From the NCBI RefSeq assembly GCF_001723175.1, contig NC_064654.1:2976001-3040000 (forward strand): 64,000 nucleotides of DNA, in the 5' to 3' direction. The position numbers and the translations under genes were made by a program. The notes beneath the pieces are model-generated. The model did not search any database, was not told the origin of the DNA, and worked only from the letters and a program-made list of their open reading frames with translations. This document shows, one piece after another, positions 1 through 11,000 of the stretch. Every line of letters begins with the position of its first letter. Position 1 is the stretch's first letter. Origin of the DNA: Penicillium oxalicum. Its lineage: Eukaryota > Ascomycota > Eurotiomycetes > Eurotiales > Aspergillaceae.

Positions 1-80
1 TAGAACTACAGCAATTTTGTTCTCTCGAACGCTCTTCCCTTCTGTTGTCTCTGACCTAGACTGAACATGTGACACATGTG

Positions 81-1571
81 ATGAGCGCGACTGCCAAGTT
101 GGGAAGTGGTCAGATCGACCTCCTCACCGACAAGTCAACCCCTCCCTTTACTCTCTTCAATCAAAACGATGAATTAATTACACCCAGGAAATCTTCTTCT
201 CGCGTGACAGTCAAGATGAAATCAATGAGGACCCCTTTGGGGAGCATTGATACTCGCCTGGAAATGCAAGGTGCTGAAATTGAGCCTTTCTGCTCGAGCT
301 CCCCCTCTCTCGCACTCGAAAATCAACTGCTTAGCGGCGGAGAGTCGCCAGTGAGCGCCAGAAACACCGAGCAAAAAGCGAGCCATCGAGTTCAGTTCGC
401 CCTTGATGATTTCTCGAATTTGACTCTCAATGCAAACGGAGACGACTCCTTCCCTCGAATTGACTGGGACGTTGCGATGGACAGCTTCTATCCCCTCGAT
501 AGCTACAACGGACCAAGGAGCCCTCGCAATACCCCGGCTTCTCTCAGCCATGTTGGAAGTTGCGAAGACCCAGATGAATTCACTGAGATACCCCAAAGGC
601 GCACAACTTCAGCGCCGCAATTGGCTTCGGCAAGCCAGTGGTTTGACGGGCAGTCAGAGCGCAACTTGCCCTACCTTCCCAGCTCCAAGGATATTTTTAC
701 CAGACCACACACACGTCAATTCTCGGCTGACGACGAAGCCAGCTCCTTTTCAAGTGTCGTGCATTCGCCTGATGTTTCTCGAGATGCGAGCATGGATGCT
801 GGGCCTGGAAACCGAGAACCCCTTAGGCACCTCCAATGCTCACGAGATCTGGCGCCGCATTCGCTGCATTCTACCGTACGGGAACTCCGTGGAGGACATC
901 TGCTTTCGAGAGCTGCAAGAAAAGTCAACCATATTGCTCGGCAGCCTCCGCGAAGACAGGCCAAGAAATGGAAAGGATCAAGCTATGCGTCCACTCGAAG
1001 AGTCACACCACATCTCGGCTTGCCACATGCCTCGAATTCTTTGTTCAAGGGGATTCATTCTCCTCTTTTGCATCCACCCACTTCACAGAGATTGTCAGCA
1101 GACGTCGATATCGACAACCGCCCATTCTCAGATCTTCAACAAGAATTAGTCTCGGGTCTGGGAAGTGCTTCACCAGGATGCACCGAGAACACCGTGGCGG
1201 GCCCGTCGAATAGCCCACTGTCTGATGTTGTGCGCGTTTCATTCACAATTCACTTTATCTGGCGGTCTGGATCATTCATGGCTCAATTCCAGGCCGCAAA
1301 AACGATTCGCGAAGTGATGGCTGCCGCTTCCACTCTGTCCGGCAAGTCAGGGCCATTGGAAGAAGAGCCCCGTCATGCTTCGAATCTTGTCTTCACCTAC
1401 CGCTTTGTGACCTTACCTGGCTTGATAATACGTGCCTTTGCTGCTCTGCGTTCCATGTTGGGCACCATGAAGAGCTTCCGCGTTGTCGCGATAGTTGTTG
1501 CCATTTTCCGGACGGCCTGGTCACTTTTTCGAAATGTGGTTGAAGCCCTTGTGGACGGACTTTCCCGATGA
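81..1571 (+). CDS. Hypothetical Ser/Pro-rich protein with hydrophobic C-terminus (496 aa)
   Basis: I do not recognise this protein. The frame has no internal stop from the ATG at 81 to the TGA at 1571; an ATG at 67 is followed at once by a stop, so 81 is the first usable start. Residues 1-320 are rich in Ser, Pro, Arg and His and look disordered. The last 70 residues contain two apolar stretches (around FVTLPGLIIRAFAAL and VVAIVVAIF) that could be membrane segments or amphipathic helices. No catalytic motif is visible. Oddity: between about 755 and 1100 the other two forward frames are open as well and give more protein-like translations with higher third-position GC, so short introns or frameshifts may interrupt the simple one-exon model. 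The real product may therefore differ in its middle third. The ends are better supported than the middle. Confidence 0.5.
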   Translation: MSATAKLGSGQIDLLTDKSTPPFTLFNQNDELITPRKSSSRVTVKMKSMRTPLGSIDTRLEMQGAEIEPFCSSSPSLALENQLLSGGESPVSARNTEQKASHRVQFALDDFSNLTLNANGDDSFPRIDWDVAMDSFYPLDSYNGPRSPRNTPASLSHVGSCEDPDEFTEIPQRRTTSAPQLASASQWFDGQSERNLPYLPSSKDIFTRPHTRQFSADDEASSFSSVVHSPDVSRDASMDAGPGNREPLRHLQCSRDLAPHSLHSTVRELRGGHLLSRAARKVNHIARQPPRRQAKKWKGSSYASTRRVTPHLGLPHASNSLFKGIHSPLLHPPTSQRLSADVDIDNRPFSDLQQELVSGLGSASPGCTENTVAGPSNSPLSDVVRVSFTIHFIWRSGSFMAQFQAAKTIREVMAAASTLSGKSGPLEEEPRHASNLVFTYRFVTLPGLIIRAFAALRSMLGTMKSFRVVAIVVAIFRTAWSLFRNVVEALVDGLSR

Positions 1572-2540
1572 CAAGCGAGAGCACTGCTTGAAGGGTTCCC
1601 GCCATTCATTCATGAACCTTCCCACGTTGCTGGAGCTAAAGTCTTAACTGGGAGACGCTTGCCGTGGTTGGTTGACTGTCACTGTCAACATCGCAGTACT
1701 TTCCCCCCCTCCCGCCATCATTTCCATTCATAACAATTACGCCAAGCATGGCACTTAAACTCTGTCGTTAGGCTGTGCGCTGGTCTGGATCATTCTTAGT
1801 TTTCCTTGGGTGGAGTCAAAAGGACGCGCACTCGGTTCGTCATGTTTACATGCGGGTACGTCCTGGTTATAAGTCTATTTTGGCTATTCACCCGTCACAA
1901 AATGACATTTCTTCCCTCGGAAACATCCGCAGTAGCACCCAAATTTGACCGCAAATAGTAGTTGGGTGGTGCAAGGTTAGGCTTGTGGTGTTCATACTCC
2001 AAATCTGGACCACCGCCTCCACCAGGTACGTCGTCAAACCTCGAATTCCACATGAAAGACCAAGCCTAAGTGAATGTATCATCCTTCACCAGGGTTGGTG
2101 CAGTCACTTGTACTGGAAGTAGATGACTGCATATTTTTCCAGCTCTGGCACATCTTCGTAGTCGGGATGATCGCTAGCACCTTGGGTCTTCTCTACAGGG
2201 TGCGACTCTGTCATAGTTGTGTCAAGTCTTGGCATGTGGAGATCATCAAGTTTGCGGGGTCTAGAGCAAGATCTTCTCCAAAACATTTGTAAGAGCCTCT
2301 GAACATAAGGAGCACTTTGGTCATCCCAGTATGAAACCGCTGTGTTGAATCCTCATGATTGGGCTATGATCGTTCCTATCGACATCACGGTCACGTCATT
2401 CAAGTACTCCGCATTATCTGTTTTAAAACAACCGAACGGCTTCTTTGTTGTTCAAAGCCGTTGAATAGTTCGACTGAAAGTGCAATTCCCTTTCTCGAAG
2501 GAAAGACGATTCTTCTGAAGTTGTCAAATAAGCCACAGAT
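1572..2540. other. Intergenic, 1 kb
   Basis: There is no convincing long gene here. It holds the 3' flank of the first gene, a C-rich run near 1704, and the promoter of the small spliced gene that starts at 2541. One short minus-strand reading frame (2104-2286) is listed separately as a weak candidate. Confidence 0.6.
2104..2286 (-). CDS. Candidate small acidic protein (60 aa)
   Basis: An ATG-initiated frame encodes 60 residues. The first 20 are basic (RRSCSRPRK) and the remainder is acidic and hydrophilic (DYEDVPELEKYAV), ending in YFQYK. Codon choice looks protein-like, but no homologue comes to mind. It could equally be an exon of a longer spliced gene or chance. It lies in the gap between two plus-strand genes, with no shared promoter evident. 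Confidence 0.25.
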   Translation of the reverse strand: MFWRRSCSRPRKLDDLHMPRLDTTMTESHPVEKTQGASDHPDYEDVPELEKYAVIYFQYK

Positions 2541-3021
2541 ATGTCGGATCAATCAAGCAAAAGCGCGCAGCGCAACGGTAAGCCGATTCCCGAGACCCCT
2601 GATGTGGGCATCGATACCAACCTGCCTCTGCTTCATCATGGTCTATATTTCAGCCATAGGCCTCTGCAAGAATCAGTCTCCAAGCAAACCCGAATCACCT
2701 TATTTGCTAATCATGAGTATTAATTGCACAGTATCAAATGATTTAAACTCCCAACGAGGACCGACATCAAGCTATGCCGACCGGTCTCACAACTCAGAGA
2801 GCTCCGCAGACCCCAACTCAAGCCGCAGCAAAAGCGTTGCTTCGAGCACCGCATACATGCCTCAGTCCGGGAAAGAAGCAGGCATAGTTGGAAGTGCACC
2901 TCATCAGCAAGATCGTCATAAGACCAATGCAGACCCAGATGAACGTCGTCGGGAAGATGTCGCTGGGAGCACTCGCTGGATTCCCATGGCTGGAAAACCG
3001 ACTAAGACTTCATCTCTCTGA
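2541..3021 (+). CDS. Small hydrophilic protein, two exons (about 109 aa)
   Basis: Exon 1 is 2541-2577 (ATG TCG GAT CAA), exon 2 is 2732-3021. The 154-nt intron has a GTAAGC donor, a TGCTAAT branch site about 25 nt before the acceptor and a TTGCACAG acceptor. Joining them keeps the frame (phase 1) and removes a run that would otherwise not connect the ATG to the long downstream frame. The product is very rich in Ser, Asn, Asp, Gln, Arg and Lys, has no hydrophobic core, no signal peptide and no Cys, so it is probably disordered. It holds an imperfect internal repeat: ASSTAYMPQSGK near the middle and AGSTRWIPMAGK near the end. I do not recognise the family; a stress or conidium-associated hydrophilin-like protein is only a guess. 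Confidence 0.55.
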
Positions 3022-3833
3022 GAGATTATGGTGGGGCTTGATGAATTTCTAATGGAATCAGGTGGAAATGATGAAGTAATGTTGATTTTGTATGCATCAA
3101 TATAACCGGGCCAGTTTATGTCACCATTGCTTTTTACCTATCAAGACCATCTTTGTTCCTTACATAGGTAGCCTTGTTGGGAGGTCATTTACTTGTGTAG
3201 GCTGAATATAAGAACGGTATAGTGGGATTACTTGGGGCTAGCTGGCGTTTCTATGGCAGAGTTAAGGAGGTAGACTCATGTGGAGTCTGGAAGCATCTTT
3301 TCTCATGGAAGTCTTGAGTAAAACAAAGACGTAGGTAGGATTTGGCGGATCCCATGATGATGAACGAAATTGTATAGGAAACAAACACTGCACTAGCGAA
3401 TCCTACACACGAGATTTCTATAAATATGGGATACATTGTCGCATGGATCCTTCCGCCATTTGAGCCAAAGTACTCAATCGAAAGAAGGCTGAGCAGGGAG
3501 GCGGGAATTGCGTACAATCCCATCTAGTCTCAACTTGAAAGAATAAATGGGAAGATGGGAAAGAGAAACCCAACATTTAACGAGTAAACAACATTCGTTA
3601 CCATGAAAATTCATGTCCACAGATCAATCAACGAGTCATGACATCGAGATCAGAATAACAGGAGGGTAGTCGTATCAACAGGTGCGAAAGCTCGTTGTGT
3701 ACAGGTCGTCAAGGAACAAGATCCTGCAGAAACGAGGAAGAAAAACAAGTGAAAGAAGTAACAGACGAAACTGGAGGAATAACAGGAAAGCAAAAAAAGC
3801 CAAAACGGAATACTTTCATTAGACATGACGTGC
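3022..3833. other. Intergenic, 0.8 kb
   Basis: This lies between the 3' ends of the small spliced gene and the convergent b561-type gene. It contains one short minus-strand frame with membrane-like composition (3251-3523, listed separately). Purine-rich sequence at 3730-3800 is probably the 3' UTR of the minus-strand gene. Confidence 0.55.
3251..3523 (-). CDS. Candidate small membrane protein or gene fragment (90 aa)
   Basis: An ATG-started frame gives 90 residues. It has an apolar N-terminus (MGLYAIPASLLSLLSIEYF) and a second apolar block (CVGFASAVFVSYTISFIIMG), so two membrane spans are possible, followed by a polar tail. There is no recognisable motif. It may be a relic of a larger transporter-like gene or chance in AT-rich sequence. 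Confidence 0.22.
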   Translation of the reverse strand: MGLYAIPASLLSLLSIEYFGSNGGRIHATMYPIFIEISCVGFASAVFVSYTISFIIMGSAKSYLRLCFTQDFHEKRCFQTPHESTSLTLP

Positions 3834-6296
3834 TCACTCAAACTCTACACCGTGCTGCTGTCTCTCCTGCCTGGCCCGGGCTCGCTCCGCCCGCCGACGC
3901 CGCCGATTGTTGGCGTAGGACCCGCTAGCTTCTGTGCCCGTCCACGTTCCAGGTGAAGTCACACTCCCTGGACCGTAAGGCATGCTGGATGGGGCTGGTG
4001 GTGGGATCGGAGGGGGCGGAGGAAGATGGCTAATTTGTGACTGAGAGGGATGGAAAGAGGAAGGAGGCACACTAGTGGCAAGTCCACCGGGTGCTGCACT
4101 CGCAGCGGCAGCTTCTTGTTCCCGTCGGATTTGCTCGGCCTGTTGGCGCTCAAGTTCTTCGACACGTCTCCAGCGGTCATAGTCTCGACCCTCGTCACCA
4201 GAGAATGAACCGGCGCTGCTGCCGCGGCGGCGCGAATTCCTGCGTTCGCGACGACGCGCTTCACGCTGAGCTGCGGCTTCCTCCTCAGTGAGCCGACGGA
4301 GGGTGACGTGTCGGCCGTCGTTATGCATTTTCACTTTGACGGACACGGGAGGTGATTCAACGTGATCCGATCGCTGACGGCTGTCACCTCGGCGACGACT
4401 GCCACTATTGCGACGACGAGAGGCAGCACCAAGTGCAGAGCCCGCTGCAACACCTGCCGCGATATCTTCGGTACGGTGAGAATACTGAGACTGTGGACGC
4501 AAGGGTGATGGCAAATCGCCAGAAAGTTCTTGGTGAATTGGAGGCAAGGGCGGCATATCTGACGAAGCGCCAACGGCACCACTTGCCATGGGCTCTGCCG
4601 TGAGCAGCGAGCTGCCAGATGTGATTCGTTGTGTGGGAGGGCGAGGGCGAGGTGTCAGCTCAGTTGGTGTCAGCTCACTATCTGTATAGGAGCTTGGTCT
4701 TCGTCTTTGGGGATATGGTCCAGAGGCTGCCTCCTGTCTTCGACGTTTGCTATTCGCGCGTTGAAGAGCCTCATCTTCTTCGTCTCTTCGACGAATCTCC
4801 TCCAGCCGACGCTTTTCCTCATCGTCCTTGTCCTTATTTCGGCTAAAAAGCCGCTTGACAGCGGCAATAGCGCCTCCACCGAGCAAGGCATCCCTCACTC
4901 CATGTGATGGACGACGATCTGGATGTTCAGACAAGTACGTGCTTTCGTAGTAGTATGACGAGCCAGGGCTTTGAGTTCTGCTGGGCGCGCGACTGGGAGG
5001 ACGGGCAGTGATTGGGGGATGGGCAGGCTCTGGTCGGCCATCTTCCAGCCTGCTGAGAGATTCCTCGGTGTAGCTGTGGCTACGGGAATGTGCAGGTCTA
5101 TAGCGACCGACTTCGCTGTCGTCTTCCCGCTGTCGCCGGCGGTTCCACCATTTCTTTGCAAGCATCCCCGCCCCAGCCAACGCCCCAATTTCGAGGATCT
5201 TTTTACCCCATCCTCCTCGACTGCTACGAGAGGACTCATCGGAGTACTTTTCGTCAGACAGGGAAGTTCGAGAATCTTCATATGCCTCGCTTGTGCGGCG
5301 ACCGCGACCGCGGCCCTGTCTGTTGAAGATCGAGGCTAGTCCGGCCCCCAAAGCACCGCCTGCCAGAGCGTCTCCCAGGCCGCCGCCACTGCCACCACCA
5401 CCACCTTCTGTGTGGTGATGTTCTTCAATAACGGAAGGGCCGCTGTATTTGCTCCCGTGTTCACTGGCCAAGTGGAAACCCTCATCGTCGTAGAGGTATG
5501 ACAAAACAAAGTACGCCACTAGAAGTGCAAAGACCACCACTGAGTAAAGAATGAAGAGAACCTTGGGAGAACCGTAGAGTGTCAGACCAAGGGGGATCTG
5601 AACAATGCCTAGAATGGCCAATGTTCTTCCCAACCAGCGATGGAACTGGAAAATGGGCAAGCTCTTAGTATAGTTTCGTGACGCTCAGATACATTCATAG
5701 AGAGGACTTACCACAAGCTTCAGAGGAACATGATGGCGTACTCTTTTGCTCTCTTTTCGATGTAAGAACCATCCCAGGAAAGCCTGAAAGACCACGATGA
5801 CATAGATAGCGAGACCGATTCCATGGTGGGGGTTGGTGAGACTGCGCTGTGGCCCTACAGCAAACCAGCCTAGAACAAATACCACGGTTGATAAGAGGAG
5901 TGTGAGAGTTTGGAACCATGCGTGGAGCTTGAATGCCCAGAACGGATTCCATCGGGAGTAATATCGGATTGTTAAAATCGAGATCGGCACGAGACCTAGG
6001 AAAACGATGGCCGCAATCACACCGTGCGCAATAATCAAAGAATGATATCCAGCCATGTCCTTGAACCGATTTCCCATACCTGAAGGAAGTTCATGTAAGC
6101 ACAGGCACATATTGAAGCTCGTGAGGCCGGGGGGGATTGCGAACTGACCATTGTATCGCATTGTCTCAAAATTGAGACCCATTAAATTGGGTAGCAAGAA
6201 AGTATCGCGCTGCGTATCCCAAGTCCCATCCCCGACATGAAGAGTGTTGGAGGAATATGTGCTGCTCCCAGCCGGCGTCAGACCTGAATTGGCCAT
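3834..6296 (-). CDS. Cytochrome b561-domain membrane protein with long disordered tail (775 aa)
   Basis: Three exons: 6296-6149, 6079-5712 and 5645-3834. Intron 1 is 69 nt, a multiple of three, so it is invisible as a frame break; removing it gives MRYNG joined to MGNRFKDMAGYH. Intron 2 is 66 nt (GTAAGT..TTCCAG). Residues about 60-215 hold five to six membrane spans with the paired His typical of b561-type two-haem proteins: IAHGV, FKLHAW, NPHHGIG and FHRWLG. Such domains move electrons across membranes or act as ferric reductases. No DOMON domain precedes it. The remaining ~540 residues are Gly-rich, then Arg/Ser/Pro-rich, with coiled-coil-like charged stretches, and are presumably cytoplasmic. 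The start is ATG 6296; the upstream frame lacks another ATG. The gene is head to head with the cystinosin-type gene. The redox role is by family; the tail's function is unknown. Confidence 0.88.
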
Positions 6297-6967
6297 GATG
6301 ACGGATGTCGAATCCGCTCCGCGGGATCGGCTTGTCCCTTGGAATGTTGGGGTATCAGGACAAGCAGGTTCCAAGGAGATCTATTCAGATCCCCCGATCC
6401 GAAGAATGCACCATGCGATAGAGAAGACACGCTTAATTGATCGCGGTATGACGGCGACCTCAATCCGTGGATTTCAGAGCTCGACCCAGTAAGTGTCGGG
6501 ACTTTGGGAATCTGGGCCGTTCTTCGAAAACGATAAACAATCAGCGACCGTCTGCCTGATGAAGAGTGAATGTCAGCAAAGATTTTGTGCCTAACTCTGG
6601 GGAGAGGGCTGTAGAAGATGTCGCACAATTGAAAGCGGTTGAAACTGTGACTTTTGACAAAGTTGGCAGTCGTAGTGACCTTGAGTTACACACGAGCAAC
6701 AACAATCGGTCAAGGTGATCGCTGTCAACTCTCTACTCTTTTGGGTTTAGGGCGCCAGCGCATAACCAGAGCAACGGGCAGATCATGCCGACCGCTTTCC
6801 CTCTCGTCGTCAGTCTCATCTGATTAAATCACATGACCTTATCTCCGCATGCCACATGTGGAGGTGCGCGTCGGTCTTGAATCTCTTGATGACACTTGAC
6901 GAGATAGAGAGTGCGACGAGGCAGTCGACGAAGCATTTATAGAAGGAACGCCTTGCAGTTTTTGACC
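6297..6967. promoter_or_regulatory. Shared divergent promoter region (b561-type / cystinosin-type)
   Basis: About 670 bp separate the two divergent start codons. No coding frame is convincing here. The arrangement makes shared regulation possible, but I see no specific binding site that I would name. Confidence 0.45.
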
Positions 6968-8070
6968 ATGGGGCGCTCTCAAATAGAAATATTTTCGCGG
7001 GCGCTTTCCCGGTAAGAGGCCTCTACGAAAATTAAGATTTCTAGGGAACAAACACTGATAAGCATGATCGCAGACTTTTGGGATGGACATAGTGAGTTGC
7101 CTATACCCCGATCCAACCCCTTGCTGGCTTTGTGTATTCGGAGATGAGATCTTTGTCTTAGTTAATGACCTCGTACAGCATGGCGAGCTGGTCCTTATCA
7201 TTCTTCCCTTTGCCAATCTCCATGTGGCGCCGGAAGTCCACAGCTGGTGTGTCCATCGATTATAATTTCATCAACCTCTTCGGCTTCACCTGCTACAGTA
7301 TATATACTGCCACTTTTCTCTATTCTCCAGTCATTCGATCACAGTATGCGGCTAGGCACCCCGCTGCAGCCGAGCCGACTGTTCAGGTTAACGATCTGGC
7401 TTTCGCTGTGCTGGGCATGGTCATGTGCTTCGTCGCATACTTGATGTTTTGGCCTCAGCTCTCGGGACTGCACACCCCCCGCCGCCAACGTGTGAGCTGG
7501 GTGATGAGGGGCATCTTTAGTGGTTGTATATTGGCACCATTGATAGGCACTTGCATCGTGTTGGTTCAAAGTCCAGATGGCGGGAATGCCCCTTCCTCTT
7601 GGGCCTGGATTGATGTTGTAAGTAGTGTTGTCGAATCATTCTCTCTCTCTCTCCCTCTCTCTGTGGGTTTTCTTCTACGTTAATTTCGTCCCTGAGATTG
7701 ACTGACAAGCTGCGCGTAGATTTATACCCTGTCGTATGACAAACTAATCGTCACGACGGTCAAATACATCCCCCAGGCTTGGTTGAATTACAAAAGACAG
7801 TCCACAGTGGGATGGAACATTTGGATCATTTTTCTGGACATCACTGGCGGTGTCCTCTCTTTGCTGCAGCTCGTCCTGGACTCGAGTCTACAGAGTGACT
7901 GGAGCGGCATCACCGGAAACTCGGCGAAATTACTTCTCAGCAACATCAGCATCTTCTTCGACGTTATTTTCATTGTCCAGCACTACATCTTGTACCGGGA
8001 TGGTGGCAAGTCCGAGTCCGTTTCTGATTTCACCACGCCCCTTCTTCGAGAACCCGATGCTACGGTGTAG
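6968..8070 (+). CDS. Cystinosin-type PQ-loop transporter (283 aa)
   Basis: Four exons: 6968-7011, 7074-7091 (18 nt), 7179-7617 and 7720-8070. Donors are GTAAGA, GTGAGT and GTAAGT, with CTGAT or CTGAC branch sites in introns 1 and 3. Joining them restores the family's N-terminus, [19 protein letters not shown], which no single frame contains. The first PQ-loop appears with Leu-Pro in place of Pro-Gln ([20 protein letters not shown]). The second is canonical ([19 protein letters not shown]). About seven membrane spans are predicted. Cystinosin (ERS1 in yeast) exports cystine with protons from lysosomes or vacuoles. The length (about 280) suits fungal members, which lack the long human luminal N-terminus. 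The C-terminus carries a possible dileucine sorting signal (TTPLLRE). Cystine as substrate is inferred from family. Confidence 0.92.
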
Positions 8071-11000
8071 AATCTGGGACCGGGGGGAATTTGGGGGTCT
8101 TTTCTTTTTCGTGCCTCCCTCTGAGAGCAATATACATAGACTGAAGGAGTTTGTGTTAGACATGTTTTGCGAGGACAACGTTTGATTTACATGTCTTTTG
8201 CGATGAGCGATCTCCGAACCATGTGCATGATTGATGCGCGCATATTGAATTTCTTCGGTACCTAATCTATCAGAAACAAGAACAAAAAAAACTGTCGCTT
8301 GATAGGTCAGTGGTGATGATTGATGAGGCGTGGGTTTACTTCCAAGGTACGTTAAGTCGGTACTATTGCAACAAAACTCATGGGACAAATTTCACTTTCA
8401 TATCTTGCCTTAGGTACTACCTAGGTAGATCTTTCAAAGGTTGCCTAGAGTACAGTGCATGCTATTGATATATACTGGCAACACACATGCAGCGCCAAAG
8501 CCACTGCTCACTACATAATTATGGATAGTTGGAGACACTGAGTCATTCCAGCGCACCGCAAGTATTGTATCCTCGGGCGTAAGGTTTAAATTCGATCTCT
8601 AACCCCGATCGGGCCCTCTTTTAACTCCGGGGGAGCAATTTCAACCATCTCTGATCTGTGCCTCACACGTCCACCCGCGCATCAAACTTATTGGCTCATG
8701 TTTCAGATGGGATGATGCAAGCGCGACTGTTCGCCTCGACTCTGGGCTTAAGTACATATGTGTACTACTAGTACCACGAGCTGTCATTGTGTTGCAACTG
8801 AGCATGTGGCTCGAGTGAATTCACCACGCTCAAATCGACGTGATCTAACGCTGTCCCTCTCGATCCAGGGGTGTCTTCACGCTCCGCCTTGTGGCGTACT
8901 CGGAGGGGCATTTGGTTGGGCTGAGGGCTTGCTAAGCACTGGATCAGTGGAGTCAAACCAATCATTCAATCTGACTGTGGGGGAAAGGTTGGTTCGGTTA
9001 GAGAGGTCGGTCTACCGTACAACTTAACATTCAAAGGGAGGGGGAGAGGTAGAGTTAGGCGTTTTCACAGCTCAGGTCGACGCGTCCACGCTATTGCTTA
9101 CATGTGCCATGTTGCTTCGTCAATGTTATTGGACTTGCCTTCCTGCTCGTCTTCATCATTTTGACCGGCGTTGGAAGACTCTCGCCAGGCACGCATATTT
9201 TCGCCGGTCGGGGTATCTAGCTAAAAATGACCCTTTCATCAAGGTCTCACTCGATCAAGCCTTGGAAGTTACAGGACTGAATTGTCAATTCCTGGGACTT
9301 GAGGCTCTAAGTGGTGTGGATGGAGTATGCAGTGTCCCATTGTGGCTTTGAAGGTGCCGCTCGGAACGCCTGGCCTGGCAAGTAACGCTACGCTGCCGCG
9401 CCGTTGCGTCCTGGTGGCCAACGATGCCTGATTGCTGAGCCGCATCCATCGAATGATTGTAGCTAGCCGGCAGCTGACCTTTCCTCACTGTTATGGAATC
9501 TCTTTCGCATTCCTGCCGAATTGGGCCATCTTTGACTCGAGGAAATGCTTGTCTATCGGTCGCCGGGATGTTCCACTTAGAGGCAATTGTACCGCCAGAA
9601 CAAGGGAAACAACTCAACGGCGTTTCGCATGAACGCCAGAACGGTTATTTGAGAGTTCATGTATCATATTTTGATAGAGGTCTGAAGCAATAGAAATCAC
9701 AGGGACAAGGGAAAGATTTCCACCCAGGGCAGGGCTCGGTCGCCAGGGTCGAGCGAGATGCTGTAACAGCTCTGCCCACATGCCCCCGAAGTTTCCTCCA
9801 AATTCCGCGCAAACTCTCAAACTCCGCAACTCTGCGACAATTCGGCGATTCGACCGCAGGGAATAGCTGTGCAATTGCTGGTTTATCACCTGAGGAAGAG
9901 TCCACGCCCCAGAGACGATTTAATTCCCTGTAACGGTGGGAAAAACCCTCGTCTGACTGGTGACCTCTATGCACGGCCGGATATTTCTGTGACTGGAATC
10001 CACCACCTCACGGGGCTAGCTGGGGTTGGATGCCAAGGTGTATACTTCACGCGTCATCTCCGAAGCAGATAGCCACACTAAACACCTACACTCTCTGAAC
10101 CCCTGCCCTGGTGCGTCCGTGTACTGTCTGCCCCAAATGGACAACGACGGCCCTCGAACGCCCTGAACGAGTACTGCCTTTTCCCCAAAACATTCCAACA
10201 GCCGGTGCGAATCAACCCACGGAGATGCTCGGTGGGGAGGGGAGGTGCTGCTAAGTATAGGTTGTTTACTGCACCTGACTGGGCCATAGAATAATCATCC
10301 AATTTGGAGTAAGGATTGTCCGGCGGGAGAAGGCCAAGTTCAACGTCCCGGTGGATCTTGGGCTCGTCGCGTACCAGTATGGCCCCAAATACAATCCGTG
10401 GGGCTCATCGGGCTCTGAGTTGGAGGCTCAACCACACCCTGTGCCTGCAACGGCCGGGTAGTCTTCCCAAGCCCCAAGCCGCCCCATGAAATGTACAAGT
10501 CTCGCTGTACAGCTGTACACATGCACACCTGCACGTGCCACCCACACGTCCCCACTCCGCGTATTTTACAGGATCCATTCAACGGGTCACGGCATCGAGT
10601 CTTCCGTTACTCTCAAGTCTCCTTGATGCGTCGTACTTTTCTTCCATTCACCTCGACTTGACGGGCGATCAGATTGGCCAGATTGAGAGTTGCTCGGCGT
10701 TCGTCACTGTCTGCATTGGCCATCTTCACTGCCCGATCCAGGTCTGTTGTACTTGGCAATTTCTGAATTCCTCAAAGAAAATCGTCCGTCTTTACTCCAG
10801 GGGAGATGAGGAAGCACCCCCCCCCTCCTGTAGAGCCATTCGTGCCCACTAGACCATCCTGATTCCATCATTGAGCAAGAGACTAAAAAGCATCGATGGA
10901 GATGATTTATGACACATCTCCATCGTCCTGCTTCCGACAGCCTCTGCATCTGTACAGTTCATCGATCTCGCTTCAACAGGCTTCCCGCCGTCCACCAGAG

